A stretch of 64,000 bases of DNA from Bombus terrestris (lineage: Eukaryota; Arthropoda; Insecta; Hymenoptera; Apidae). Below the pieces are notes generated by a model. The model searched no databases and was not told the origin of the DNA. It saw only the letters and a program-made list of their open reading frames with translations. Below, piece by piece: positions 1 to 12,110 of the stretch (position 1 is its first letter; each line of letters begins with the position of its first letter). A program made the position numbers and the translations under genes. The DNA lies in NCBI RefSeq assembly GCF_910591885.1, contig NC_063285.1:1054001-1118000 (forward strand). The letters are read 5' to 3'.

Positions 1-1904
1 CGTCGAAAAACTGCGATAGCAACAACTTTCGGTCTTTTCGAAGCAACAAACATGATGTTTGGGCTTCGGAACGCCGCGCAAACATGTCAGCGATTCGTCG
101 ACGAAATCACACGCGGGCTCGACTTCGTCTACGCGTACATCGATGATTTCCTCATAGCGTCGGACGACGAAAATCAACATCGCGAACATTTGAAAATTCT
201 GTTCAACCGCCTCAATAATTACGGCGTCGTGATAAACCCCACGAAATGCGAATTCGGCGTGCACGAAATTACTTTCCTCAGATACTCGGTAAACTCCGAC
301 GGAATTAAGCCGCCGCCCGAACGCGTCGAAGCGATTATAAAATTGTCGAAACCCGCGAACGCTAAACAACTACGTAGGTACCTCGGTATGATAAACTTCT
401 ACCGACGTTTTATACCGGGGGCCACAAAAACACTCAAACCGCTCAATGACCTGTTAAAAGGCGCGAAAAAGGGCAACGCGCCCATCGAGTGGTCGGAACA
501 GTCGGAAAACAGCTTTCGCGAATCGCAACGTGCTCTCGTGGATGCCACGATGCTGGCGCATCCGATACCAGGTGCGCCTATCAGCCTCACGGAAGATGAA
601 TCCGACTACGCAATGGGTGCGGTATTACAACAACGCATGAATAACGAATTGCAACCGCTAGGGTTCGCAACGAAATCTTTGACCCCCGCTCGGCAAAAAT
701 ATAGCGCGTACGATTGCGAACTACTCGCAATAAACACCGCAGTCTAAAACACTTTCGACACGCTTTAGAAGGCAGAGACTTTGTAATATATACCGACCAC
801 AAACCTCTTACCTACGCGTTCAGACAAAAGTTAGAAAAGTGTTCGCCGCGACAATTTCGATACCTAGACTACATCGGTCAATTCAGCACCGATATACGTT
901 ACATAAAGGGGCTAGATAATAATGTAACCGACGCTCTGTCACGCATCGAAGCAATAGGGAAGGCCGTGGACCATCAAACTCTCGCCGCCGCGCAAGAAAA
1001 CGACAACGAACTAAGCGACATTGTCAACTCCGGCACAACCGCGTTACGGTTAAAGAAGATACGCTTTCCTGGCCACGACGCAGAAATATACTGCGACGTG
1101 TCAGCCGACATTGTAAGACCGTACGTACCGAAATCTTTGCGGCGCGACGTATTTAATTCGCTCCACGGACTTTCCCATCCAGGGATATATGCCACGCAAA
1201 AATTAGTGACGTCGCGTTTCATTTGGCCGTCCGAAAATAATGATTGTCGGACTTGGGCACGACAATGTATCTCGTGTCAACGATGCAAAGTCACCAGGCA
1301 CGTATCCTCACCCGTCGGAACGTTCGAAACTTAAGCAGGCCGGTTCGAGCACATACACATAGTCATTATCGCGATGCAATATTCGCAAGGCTACCGATAT
1401 TGTCTATCGTGCATCGACCGTTTCTCGCGTTGGCCTGAAGCCATTCCCATCGCCGACATGGAAGCGACAACCGTTGCCTCAGCCCTCCTTTCTACATGGA
1501 TAGCTCGTTTTGGCGTGCCTGCAAAAATAACGACCGATCAAGGACGCCAATTCGAATCAAAGAGCGAATAGAGAAAATCAGGCCTCACCCGATTACGCGA
1601 CACGGCGAGAAGAAAACCTTCGTGTTCCGCGAGCTCGAAACATCACCGTACGTATTCGTACGCCACGACGCGAGCGGTGGCCCGTTACAACCACCTTACG
1701 ACGGACCTTACCAGGTTATACAGCGTGGAACAAACACCATCACCGTCAAAATAAACAATAAAAATATAATAGTCTCCATAGATCGGTTGAAACCAGCTTT
1801 TATTGTATCCGACGACATCGAACAACAGCAACTAGAAACTAGCGCAGGAACCCACGATACGCTTATACCGCTTAAAACCACAACTACGCAAAACGCCGAG
1901 CGGG
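1..1904 (+). pseudogene. Ty3/Gypsy pol relic, family G copy 1 (RT, RNase H, integrase)
   Basis: This is the 3' part of a Gypsy pol that starts before the window. Reverse transcriptase is clear, with the catalytic YIDD near 140-150. RNase H follows in a shifted frame after a frameshift near 747 (TDHKPLTYAF, then DALSRIEA). An H2C2 zinc finger lies around 1165-1290. An in-frame TAA sits at 1332-1334. The first integrase Asp is not at its expected place (the segment reads HIHIVII), DQGRQF is present near 1540, and the region with the catalytic Glu is deleted before a C-terminal tail that ends at 1930. The element is dead. The copy at 10903-12110 belongs to the same family, since the YIDD region is nearly identical. 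Confidence 0.9.
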
Positions 1905-2286
1905 CGTCACGTAAAATAAAAAAGGGGTAGCTCGAACGAAAAGAAAAAAAATTAAGCTAACAAAAAACAAGAGAATTTATTTCTTGTATTCTGAATTTAC
2001 ACTGACTGCGATTTGGTTCTGAGCTCCAGCCGTGACTTTCCAAGCCTGAAACTCTTGCAATTTGGCTTTCGGTGGGATCTGTTTCTTCTTTGTTTGTCAT
2101 CCCTCAATATCCCCACTACCCTGTAGGCGTACGTGACCGTTGTCACGCTTCTAGAACATTCGGTGGAAGGACCGTTAGGATATAGATGACTCATTAGGCA
2201 CTTCGGCGATATATATTGTCGCCAAGGCCGCCACATCTTTATCTCCATCATCGATCCATCGGATTTGAAGTATGCCGGTCGTGACA
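1905..2286 (-). mobile_element. Solo LTR related to the Gypsy A LTR (family A')
   Basis: The reverse complement matches 40180-40591 over almost its full length. It also matches the central part of the Gypsy A LTRs (GGCGACAATGTATAT and the segment around CGGTCCTTCCACCGAATGTT). On the minus strand it starts TGTCACGACC at 2286 and ends near 1905, where the terminal base is mutated. No target duplication is visible. It lies in the opposite orientation to the Gypsy G pol it abuts, so it is an independent insertion and not that element's own LTR. Confidence 0.75.
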
Positions 2287-2388
2287 CACTCATCGTATGA
2301 TATAATTCTACAATGATTTCTTTCATTACGATATATTTAAAAATATTTTATATAACATACAATTTGGAAATTAGGTTCCAAAAACACA

Positions 2389-2815
2389 TGTGGCGGCACA
2401 CGAGCACGGAACTTTCCAACGGCTTCGCGACACAAAGCGCTATATCTTAAAAGCGTAAGGCCGACGCGCCTAATGTGCCATCGATATTCCTATGGTTCTT
2501 CCGCCGAATGTTTGGAAGAATGCACGCGCGGCAACCGCCGCGGTACATCTAATAAACGCGTGTGTAGTAGGGATATCGAAGGGCAACTAAGAAAAGAATC
2601 CGTTCGGTTTCGAACAAAGAGTCACTCTGCCTCCAGCCGCGAAGTGCGAAAGGTTCAGTATCATAACGAAGCAAACACAAGCCGAGATACGCGATTATAA
2701 ACTCTCGATGGTTAATCGTTAAGTGTGAATCGTATGAATTGTTGACTCGTTGATTGTTATAAGTAATATACTTTTTGTTGAACATCGGAGTATTCCTTCT
2801 GCACCTATCACGACA
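2389..2815 (+). mobile_element. Solo LTR, family C copy 1
   Basis: It begins TGTGGCGG and ends CACGACA. It matches 23938-24376 along its length and, in reverse, the fragment at 12790-13124. Shared stretches include TTTCCAACGG near the start and TATCACGACATACCAC at the end. No coding capacity and no clear target duplication are seen. Confidence 0.65.
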
Positions 2816-2951
2816 TACCACCTTATTACTAAACACGGTCGATAGACCTGATCGATAGTTTTAAGACTTCTCTTGCTTTTTCTTTCATTCGTTCGTGTTC
2901 CTTCCAAGTGTGTGCAATAAAGGCTTTTCTGCTCCGAGAAGTGTGGATTTA

Positions 2952-5067
2952 TTATCCCGATAATATAATAATAACTAATGCGATCCTACCTCTAAAATAT
3001 AAAATAACAACAATAATTTTAACCCTTCTTTTGCTTACTTCAAAGTAAGTTAAAATTTTTCCAACTTTTGTTCCTTTTAATGTTCTACCGTCTGCCAGTT
3101 TTACATTTATCGGGTTTTTTAAGTTTTTCGTACTCAATAAAATAAGAGTCATCGTTTAAAATGTGATCCGAACATCCACTATCCAATATCCAATCTATTT
3201 TTCGCGTATCGCTGGTATATACTGTAATAGTATCCTTACTATTATCGCGCTCTACTCGTGTTAGGAAGGAGTCAATTCCTTGGTCGTCGTAGTCCTCGTT
3301 GTTTGAATAATTTGCGTCGTGTCGACTTGCCCCGTTGTAGCGTTGTTGCCAACCTCTGCTTCGTCCTCGTTGACCAAATCCACGCTGACAATATCCTCAT
3401 CCTCTTTGGCCAGAACCTCGTCCGCCGTGACCCCTACTCTGCTGCGGCTGATACGCACCTCCTTGCCATTACGCTCCTCCATTGTTTCCGCCTCTGCACG
3501 TATTTGTGCTATTTCTTACCACGTGGCTGTACTTTCCACAGCCATGGCACTTTATGTCTCTTTTTTCAACTTTGAAAACATTTGACCATTTCCTATTGTT
3601 TCGACCACTCGTGGGGAGACGCGATCGCGAAGGAGCGCGCCAACGGGAGTCGTAAATTACCGTTACGATTAGATGATCGACGCCAAGAAACGATCGATCC
3701 CCTATTTCGGTTATGCTAATAGAGGTGGTTAAATTGAATATGACACTGATATAACAAGTATGAATTAATGCTTTACTCCAACAATTTTGTAGAGAAGATA
3801 GTTACGCTGATGTGTATGTGACTGATCTAAGGGTGTGCCCGGTCGAAGGCATGTTGACTGTGTGAAAGATGGTAAATCAGTGCCGTTTGGTGGCGGCGCT
3901 GTGGCGAAGGAAAGCTTGGAGTGGGTGGATCTAAGGACATGAGATGATCTGATTCGTTTAGTGTCGTTAGGAGAGTGAGGGACATAGGTATCGTTGGTAA
4001 TTGGCTAGTTGCTATGTTGGTGGATGAGGAAGGATGCTAACTGCCCTTGAGGTAACATGACCAGTGGGAAAGCCCAACTTGTCAATGCGTAGAAGACAAT
4101 CAAATTTAGAAGCCGTTCGGTGAAAGAATATCTGTTTGGTCCGAAGGCTAGTAGATAGGAAATTTCCGGGATTTATGGGGGTTACTTGGGATTGATGAGA
4201 GTAAACCACAAAGAGGCGAAGACATCTGGTTGCCATTCTGCCCACGGTCCATGGCCTGGTCTAGGTAAAGAGTAGCCCGACGTAACACCTATCACTTTTA
4301 CTCTCGCTACGCTTTTCCCACATTGTAATTTTATTTTTTAAAAACTCACAAGTTCGATCACTTTCTTTCAATGAGTCGATTAAATCATCAACATAGATCA
4401 ATGATTCTGGTAGTGTTTTCAGCATGTAATCGAGTTTTTCACGTTCACTTACGTTTGCACCAGCACTCTTTAATTCATTTATCGTCTTCTCAAATTCCGT
4501 GAAGAATGAACTTGATTCCTCAAAGTCTTTCAACCTCATCATGTCGAGTCTACGTCTTATACAAAGTTGCAATGCTGTTGATTCCTTCATATACATCTCA
4601 ACAAATTTTTTCATTATTTTCTAAGCAGTGTCTTGATCACCAACAAATTCTAATTGCTCATTTGTTATACTACAATAGATATAGTTCATCGCCCATTGAT
4701 TCTTTTCATCCCAGTTATCTTTCGCATCCGTGTCCATTTTTTCTCGTGTAGTCGGTTCATAACATTCCTTACGCTTTAAATACATTAATATTCTTTTCTT
4801 CCACGCTTTGTAATAACGTCCATCGAATACTTGAATTTTAATTTCATCGTCCATTGGCATCTCGATTCGTCTTTTTATCTTCACCCTTTTTTCAAAAATA
4901 GTTCTCCTTACTATACAGATTCCTTTTATCTGCTCCGCCAACAGCCTCTTTATCTCTTCAGAACTTATTTCCAATTTTTTCAAGATCAACCTTTTTTATA
5001 TATATTCACTCCCGGTTACACGTTGTTCCATAACTTTAAATCTCGTCAACCACGATTTTTGTTACCA
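2952..5067 (-). pseudogene. Ty1/Copia gag-protease relic, interrupted by a solo LTR
   Basis: Read on the minus strand, this is the 5' part of a Copia polyprotein. An N-terminal gag domain (4989-4624) ends at an in-frame TAG. The frame reopens into a UBN2-type gag domain (4614 to about 4293). After the inserted LTR at 3598-4287 it resumes with a zinc knuckle, CHGCGKYSH (final Cys replaced by Ser), near 3545-3500. The aspartic protease motif WILDSGCSDH lies near 3190, and a diagnostic Copia stretch, VKLADGRTLKGTKVG, near 3100. The rest of pol is missing. A TGG that could start a primer-binding site directly follows the flanking LTR at 5067. Confidence 0.8.
3598..4287 (-). mobile_element. Solo LTR, family D copy 1, with 5-bp target duplication
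   Basis: On the plus strand this 690-bp segment reads TGTTTCGACC...CGTAACA. It is flanked by identical CCTAT at 3593-3597 and 4288-4292. It sits inside the Copia gag, and the gag frame resumes cleanly when it is skipped, which confirms the insertion. The GGGGAGACGCGATCGCGA region recurs in the other family D copies at 12570, 28037 (opposite strand) and 62453. Confidence 0.9.
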
Positions 5068-5167
5068 TGTTGAGAATTATGGATCTTGATAGCCGAAATA
5101 TTGTTATGGAAACATTAAATTTACACTGGGCATTAATATTAACGTAGACACATATTTATTTTATAAA

Positions 5168-5595
5168 TGTAGTATCCAAATGGGTCTTAGAGAGAAAGGA
5201 CAAGTAATGATGTTTTGATTTAATATATATTATTAAGAGCAACGAAATGATTACAATGCGGTTCTAAGTTCTATTCTCGCATGCGGCTTTCTGCTTCCCA
5301 ACTCAAGCTCTGCCCACTCCGCACACTCCACACGCTCTCCACACTCTCTACACTCTACACGCTCTGCACGCTCTACACGCTCTACACGCTCTACACGCTC
5401 TACACGCTCTGCACACTCTGCACACTCTGCCTTTTCCCGTTCTTCGGAACAGGTATCCCGAAACCCCCGTGGTCAAGGTCACGCAGCCTTTTCACGAAAA
5501 CTGTCCGCTTAAAGGACCCAACGGTACATTGATGCTAAACGGTACTTTGTTTACAGTTCGGCCGATACCTTAGGCCTTTTGGCCCCGATACTACA
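5168..5595 (+). mobile_element. Solo LTR, family E copy 1
   Basis: It starts TGTAGTATCC and ends GATACTACA. It matches 35763-36238, 42619-43046 and, inverted, 37538-37926. Common segments are AGTAATGATGTTTTG near the start and CCGATACCTTAGGCC near the end. The flanks are TAAA on the left and TGAA on the right, probably a 4-bp duplication with one change. The strand given is relative to the other copies only. Confidence 0.75.
5310..5432. repeat. Minisatellite of about 9-10 bp units inside LTR E copy 1
   Basis: About a dozen head-to-tail variants of CTCTACACG and CTCTGCACA. The other family E copies have only scattered CTCTC-rich sequence here, so the array expanded in this copy. Confidence 0.85.
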
Positions 5596-5834
5596 TGAAC
5601 GATTTCTAGAATATTCATTGATACACACTTGCACGCGTCTCGGTACTTTCTTCCATACCCGACCTTTTGTAGACAGTTAACCGACTGAACTGTTTACAAT
5701 CGTCTGTTTTTCAGTCGCCGTGTACACACATATCTCCACACATTATATCCACATACAAATATCGCTACTACGCATTTGACCTACTCCAGTACAAAAATTA
5801 TGCATATCTCAATAACCATGCACTTGGAAGTCGG

Positions 5835-6388
5835 GAAACGAAAGCAGCGGTCCGTAAACGCGGCGAAAGACGACGGCTTGATGTCCCGCCTTCTTTTCGT
5901 ATCAGACAAAAATACGCGCATCTCTTATCTGGTAGACACTGGCGCTAACATTTGCATCTACTCGCGCAGTAAGATCCATGGACCCGCGAATAAGAGCGAG
6001 TAGGAGTTGTTCGTGGCGAACGGGATACGAATCGCAACGTACGACACCGTCGCAATCCATCTCAACTTATCCCTACGGCATGCTTTTAAGTGGCACTTTA
6101 CAGTGGCCGACATCAAAACGCCTATCATTGGTATGGATTTTTTGAGTCACTACGGGTTGCTAGTGGACCCACGTAACAAAAGACTTATCGTCACGACGAA
6201 CAAGTTATCAACGAAGAGATACGCTGCCACGGACAACGCACCATCAGTAAAAACTATCTTCGGCGATTCACAGTATTACCGACTTTTAGCGGAATTTCCC
6301 GGATTCGCTCGTCCTCCGACTATTGGAAAAGAAAAGGCTCGACACGATGTGATTACACATCGAAACCACGCTAGGCCCGCCAGCATAC
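5835..6388 (+). pseudogene. Ty3/Gypsy family G copy 2, protease region
   Basis: The reading frame carries the retropepsin motif LVDTGA near 5930 and the downstream PIIGMDFL near 6130. A single in-frame TAG lies at 6001-6003. The frame stops making sense at about 6373, where the R1-clade element is inserted. Pol resumes at 10903, so this and 10903-12110 are two halves of one element. Confidence 0.8.
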
Positions 6389-6452
6389 GGGCAGATAGGA
6401 TGGGAGGCGCGCCGAAATCGGGCAGCGGTGGCACCGTTAAAACGCCAATTAG

Positions 6453-7374
6453 GAAGGAAAAGACGTCGTCAACAGTGACAAAACAGTCAAGCTCCCTCGC
6501 GCACCGCGTACATCCGCGGTAACACTGACGCTAAGTGAGGGAGCCAACAAGTCGTATGCCGACGTCGTAACGATGGCCAGAAGAGCTATCCCCCTCGGCG
6601 AGATAGGCGTGCAGGCCGTCACGATGAAGAAGGCGGTGACGGGCGCCATCGTCATTAGAGTCCCGGGGGACAAGGACAGAGAAAAGACGTCGATCCTTGC
6701 GACGCGCCTGGCAAGTGTTCTGGACCCAACCAAGGTAAGGGTCGGAACCCCCACGATCAAAGCGGAATTGAGAATCGCCAATGTGGACATGTCAATGGGC
6801 AAGGAGGAGCTGCGTCAAGCACTGGCCTTGGCCGCGGGATGCAGCAGCGAAGATGTTCAGATCGGCGAGATCGGCGTCTCCAGGGGCGGACTCGGATCAG
6901 CATGGATCAAGTGCCCGGTGGCCGGGGCCCGCAAGTTAGCTCAGGCGGGCAAGGTGGTCTTGGGGTGGTCCATCGCGAGGGTCTCTGCCATACCGAAGAG
7001 GCCCCTGCAGTGCTTCAAGTGCCTGGAGTTGGGGCACGTACGGGCAACTTGCACATACGCCGAGGATAGAAGCCATCTCTGCTACAGGTGCGGTGGAAGC
7101 GGGCACCGCGCCAGGGGATGTCCCGCCTCGGCGCCGAAATATCCCTTATGCGAGCGGCTGGGAGCCCCATCAGGATACAGGATGGGCGGAGTGGCATGTG
7201 CCCCCCCCCCCCCCGAAAATCAAGAGAAGAAAGAAGCAGCTTACCCGTCAGTCTGCCGCCGCCGTCGACGCCGTTATCGCCACCATCGACGGCGGCAGCG
7301 AGAACTATGGCAGGATCACCATCAGCAGTGACGAATGGCCGGGAGGAGGCCATGAAGTTGGCGGAGTAACTTGA
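6453..7374 (+). pseudogene. R1-clade ORF1 (gag-like) fragment
   Basis: A continuous frame opens just after a TAG near 6450. It includes a conserved SYADVV segment, an RNA-binding-like middle and two CCHC knuckles, CFKCLELGHVRATC (about 7012-7055) and CYRCGGSGHRARGC (about 7081-7122). A third, altered knuckle follows. The frame then hits a run of 14 C at 7201-7214, and downstream frames differ, so the C-terminus probably carries a slippage indel. The candidate C-terminal frames stop at 7369 or 7374, beside or overlapping the start of ORF2, as is normal for this clade. The ATG at 6573 is internal. Confidence 0.75.
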
Positions 7375-10300
7375 ACCGCCTGCTCCAATGTAACATAGGA
7401 AGAGCCAGACGAGCGCAGGACCTGCTTCTCCAGACTATACGGGAGAATCGGGTCGCACTCGCTGTGGTGGCTGAACCATACCGCGTCCCCGACGCCCCCA
7501 ACTGGATCGGGGATCTGAACGGATCAACAGCCATAACATGGACGCCGGCGTTGTGTTCGCCCGGCGCCCTGCTGGATCGCGGTAACGGCTTCGTCGCCGT
7601 CGAATGGAACAGGATCGCGATAGTGAGCATTTACGTCTCGCCCAACAGCGGAGTGGCCGCGTTCGGGGACTTCCTGGACGAAGTCGGTGACTGCGTTCGT
7701 AGATGCCTGCCCCGCCAGGTACTCGTCCTCGGTGACTTCACCGCGCGCTCGTCGCAATGGGGGGACACCAGGACGGACTCCCGCGGCAGGATGCTGACAG
7801 ACTGGGCCGCGACTCTCGGACTGGTCCTGGTGAACAGGGGCACAACTAGCACCTGCGTGGCGTGGAGGGGATCGTCCATCGTCGACGTTACCTGGGCTAC
7901 CGCCGGGCTCTACCGAAAGATCCACGGATGGAGAGTGGCCGACAGAATGGAGACCTTATCGGACCACCTCTATATAATGATGGAAATGGAGAGGGAGGCC
8001 GCCAAGCGTGACAGCGGTGCCCGACGACAACGAGAGGAGAACACGTCCCGTCGACCACCACCACCACCCACACCTAGGTGGCGCTTGAAGGAGAGGGACA
8101 AGGACATGCTGCGGGCGGCGGTCACTGTCTCCGCCTGGAGCTGGGACGCACGGAGGGACAACACCTCAACTCCCCCCACCACCACCATCACACTGGGTAG
8201 CATCGACGAGGAGGCGGACGAGCTCCACGGATACATGAGAGCGGCATGCGACGCCTCTATGCCGCGCTCCGTCCCGGGAGACAGAAGCGAACGTTCCGTG
8301 TATTGGTGGACACCGGAAATAGCCGATATGCGGGCGGGTTGCATACAGGCCCGGAGAAGATTTCTAAGGGCACGTTGCCGCAGACGGACACGCGACGAGG
8401 AGGAGATCTCTCGCTGCTACGAAGAATACAGAGAAACGAGACGCGCTCTCCAACGGGAGATCAAACTAGCCAAGGCCCGGTGTTGAGATCGATTGATCGA
8501 ATCGGTCGATTCAGATCCGTGGGGGAGGCCCTATCGCATCGTGACGAAGAAACTGCGACCTTCGGCCTCCCCGCTGACCGAAAACACGGATCCGGCGTTA
8601 CTGGACAACGTCATCGGGACTTTGTTCCCACGGCGGGACAACAACGAGACGTCCGCGCCAGCCCCTACCATCATCGACGGGACGGCGCCGACGGATTGGA
8701 ACGAGGAACTTCGAGTGACGGAGGAAGAGTTGCTCGAAGCCACGAAGAAGATGGCATCCCGCGACGTGGCACCGGGTCCGGACGGGATCCCGGGCCGAGT
8801 CTGGACGGAGTCGATCGACATCCTGGCTCCCCGTCTGCGGCACCTGTTCTCCAGATGCCTGAAGGAGGGCGCCTATTCTCGGGCGTGGCGTACGGCGAAG
8901 CTCGTGTTGCTACGGAAGGAGGGTCGACCGCCGGACGCGCCATCGGCATACAGGCCGGTATGTCTTCTCGACGAGGTGGGTAAACTCTTCGAAAGGATCA
9001 TAGTCGCCCGTCTGGAGGCACAAATGGAGAGACGGATTCCCGGATGGCACGATAGCCAATTTGGATTTCGCCGAGGCCGCTCGACCGTGGACGCGGTGAA
9101 GAGGCTAAGATCCATGGCGGAGGACATGGTTGTGCGAGAAGGGGTAGCAGTAGCCGTCTCCTTGGACATCTCCAACGATTTTAATAGCATTCCTTGGAGC
9201 AGGATCGTAGAGGCGCTGCGATATTTCGAGTCCCCGCCATACCTCGTCAAGGTGATTCAGGCCTATCTGAACGATAGGTGGATCACCTACACAGGCAGAA
9301 ACGGCGGGAAGGAGCGAAGACCGGTGGAGCGCGGCGTGCCGCAAGGCTCGGTACTCGGACCGATATTGTGGATCACTGCCTACGATTCGGTCCTCCGAAG
9401 TCCCATGCCGCCGGGGGCTGGCATGATATGCTACGCGGATGACACGCTGGTGCTGGCCGACGGACGACGGTGGAACGACGCCGCATGCCTGACCGAGACC
9501 GCCGTGGCATGCGCGGTACACGCCATTCGAAGACTCGGCTTGAGCGTGTCGCCGGTGAAATCGGAAGCTCTGTGGTTCTACGACCAGCGACGCAGAAGAA
9601 CACCGCCTGCGGAGCTGTCGACTATCGTCATCGACGGAGAAGAGGTCCCTGTGGGACACCGGATGAAATACTTGGGCCTGATCGTTGACAGTAAGTGAAC
9701 ATTCAAGCCACACTTTGAGCACTTAGCCCCGAAAGTAACGGCCGCAGCCAACGCCTTATGCGGCCTATTACCTAACATCGGCGGGGCAGGATTGGAAGTC
9801 CGCAGGCTCTACGAAGGAGTGATCCGGTCACGAGTCCTTTACGGAGCACCTGTATGGGCCGAAGATCTGGCGGAGAGCCGGCGTAACCTGACTCTGGTGA
9901 GAAGGCTCCACAGGACGATCGCCATCCGGGCAGCGAGGGGATGCAGGACGGTGTCCTACGCGACAGCGACCGTGCTGGCCGCGTCTCCCCCATTCGAGCT
10001 ACAGGCCCTTGCCCTTCGTCGGGTGTACGAACATCGGAGGGCCGCGACCTTGGACCGACGGGCCACGCCAACGGCACCAACCGTGGATGTTCGGGAGGAA
10101 GCAAGACTAGAAGCATGGGAGCGGTGGCACTCGCAGCTGTTGGAAGAGGATGCAGTACGCCCTCATCGGGCCGTCAGCGCTGTCCTGCCCAACTGGGACA
10201 AGTGGAGAGACAAAGGCGGGGTCCCGCTAACATTCAGAACGACTCAGGTGCTCACCGGCCACGGGGTGTTGGGCGAGTACCTGCTCAAGATCCGGCGAGA

Positions 10301-10610
10301 GGTGACGTCCATCTGTCACCACTGTGGGGAGGAGGAGGACACGGCGCAGCACACGCTGGAGGCTTGCCCGGCGTGGGAGGTACCGCGACGTGTCTTACGA
10401 CTCGAGATCGGCGAGAGATTGGCCCCCGATACGCTCATCCAAGCTATGCTCAGGGGGCCCCAGGAGTACACAGCCGTCCGCACCTTTTGCGAGCAAGTCA
10501 TGCTCGTGAAGGAGCGAGCGGAGAGAGAAAGAGAGAAAGCCCAGCATACCAGCAGAGCGCGACATCAAGGAGTCTCCGCGCGTCACGGAGCGGCGGTGGC
10601 TCCGCCGTAA
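7371..10610 (+). pseudogene. R1-clade ORF2: endonuclease, reverse transcriptase, C-terminal zinc knuckle
   Basis: This is one 1080-codon frame with two internal TGA codons, at 8484-8486 and 9696-9698. The order is apurinic-type endonuclease (LQCNIGRARRAQDLL at the start, AEPY, GDFTARSSQWGD near residue 121, SDHLY near 197), then RT with GVPQGSVLGP and YADD near residue 688. A C-terminal knuckle, CHHCGEEEDTAQH, lies near residue 982. The usual GDFNA motif reads GDFTA, so endonuclease activity is doubtful. The first codon in frame after ORF1 is TTG; ORF2 of this clade normally reinitiates next to the ORF1 stop. Both stops sit where relatives usually have Trp. Confidence 0.85.
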
Positions 10611-10902
10611 ACGCGCCCAAGGAGTCATCGAGGAAGTAACAAGACCCGAGGAAAGGGGCGCTAGGGGGCGTGGTCCCCCCTGGCGGCCCCGATCTTCTAT
10701 CTAACAAGGAAGTCTCCCGCCCAGCAGGGAGATAGACGACGAGGAGCGCTTGGTAGTATTCGCAAGAGATCCTGAGTCCTCCTCGAACAGCCGTCTGGAA
10801 GACCACCGTGGAGGTTTAGTCGGTAAGAGTCCGACACTACCCATGCTGCTTGCAGCTGGGTGTCCATGAGGATTTCTCCACGTAAAAAAAAAGAAAAAAA
10901 AA

Positions 10903-12110
10903 AGGCCCGCCAGTATACAACAAACCCTGTCGCCTCACACTTGATCGACTTAAGCAGGTAAAGGCAGAATTCCAATTCATGATCGAGTAAAGCGTGTTGC
11001 GTCCATCGAAAAGCCCGTGGGAATCACCTCTGCGTGTCGTGCCCAAAAATGATGGAAACCTACGACCATGCGGCGACAATCGTGCGCTACACGCTCGCAC
11101 GATACCTGATAGATACACCCCACATAAAGGACTTTGCCCACCATTTACGCGGTAAGCACATATTTTTGAAAAATGATCTTGTTCGCGCTTACCATCAAAT
11201 ACTAAGTACGACGGAAAATGTAGAAAAGATTGCTATAACGACACCGTTCGGACTTTTCGAAACAACAAATAACATGTTTGTACTTCGGAAAGCCGCGCAA
11301 ACGTGTCAGCGATTCGTCGACGAAATCACCCGCGGTCTCGATTTCGTCTACGCGTACATCGATGATTTCCTCATAGCTTCGGACGACGAAAACCAACATT
11401 ACTAACATCTGAAAATCCTATTCAACCGCCTCAATAATTACGGCGTTGTGATAAACCCCACGAAATGCAAATTCAGCGCGCACCGAAATCACGTTCCTGG
11501 GATACACGATGAACTCCGACGGAATCAAGCCGCCCACCAAACGCGTCGAAGCGGTCGTCAAAATCCCGAAGCCCGCGGACGTTAAACAATTACGCGGGAA
11601 TCTCGGTATGATTGACTTCTACCGACGTTTCATACCGGGGGCCGCAAAAATTTTGCAACCGCTGAACGACCTGCTAAAAAGCGCGAGATAGGGCAACGCG
11701 ACCATCCAGTGATTCAAACACGCGGAAGACAGCTTCGACGAGCCAAAACGTGTCCACGCGTCCGACTACACAGTAGGAGCCGTTTTACAACAACGTGCGA
11801 ACAATAAATGGTAGCCGCTAGGGTTTGCCACGAAATCTCTAACATCCGCGTAACGAAAATATAGCGCCTACGATCGCGAACTGCTCGCTATGAGCAGCGT
11901 CGTAAAACGCTTCCGACACGCCGTTGAGGGTAGAGACTTTGCAATATATACCGACTACAGACCCCCCTCATTTACGTATTTCGGCAAAAATTTGAAAAAT
12001 GTTCACCAGGACAATTTCGCTACTTAGATTACATCGCACCTAAAAGCAACGGCAGCTGAAATGATCTACGGCACCGGCATACGATTGTCGGCGGAGTTCT
12101 TTTTGCCAAC
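10903..12110 (+). pseudogene. Ty3/Gypsy family G copy 2, RT to integrase remnants
   Basis: It continues the protease half at 5835-6388 after the R1-clade insertion. RT begins near 10925, has an early TGA at about 10986, and reaches the YIDD motif near 11355. Stops and indels follow at 11403, 11490 and 11689. RNase H remnants (YIDYRP-like, then FRYLDY) run to about 12035. The frame then jumps directly to an integrase C-terminal segment (EMIYGTGIRLS), so most of the integrase is deleted. Same family as 1-1904. Confidence 0.85.

Larger units (their letters stand above)
5068..5830 (-). mobile_element. Copia LTR, family F, split by an LTR of family E
   Basis: The plus strand starts TGTTGAGAATTATGGATC at 5068, beside the Copia gag leader. 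It therefore occupies the 5' LTR position of the minus-strand Copia relic. A diverged copy lies at 33168-33470 (GAATAGTGGATCTTAATCGC there; CGCGTCTC and ATATCTCAATAA shared further on). The sequence is interrupted by 5168-5595. The outer boundary near 5830 is uncertain. Confidence 0.6.
6389..10902 (+). mobile_element. R1-clade non-LTR retrotransposon 1, 5'-truncated, with poly-A tail and 16-bp target duplication
   Basis: The element is 4.5 kb and ends in an A-rich tail (10883-10902). It is bounded by AGGCCCGCCAGCATAC at 6373-6388 and AGGCCCGCCAGTATAC at 10903-10918, a 16-bp duplication with one mismatch. Both lie in the GPPV-encoding part of Gypsy G pol, and pol continues on both sides. It carries the end of ORF1 and a full-length but broken ORF2. 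ORF1 looks N-terminally truncated. Its 3' UTR (GAGTCCGACACTACCC, GGTGTCCATGAGGATTTC) recurs on the minus strand near 30795-30870. Confidence 0.9.

Noticed and set aside
5310..5432. Direct repeats considered as a CRISPR-like array
   Set aside because: The units are 9-10 bp without spacers and lie inside an insect LTR.
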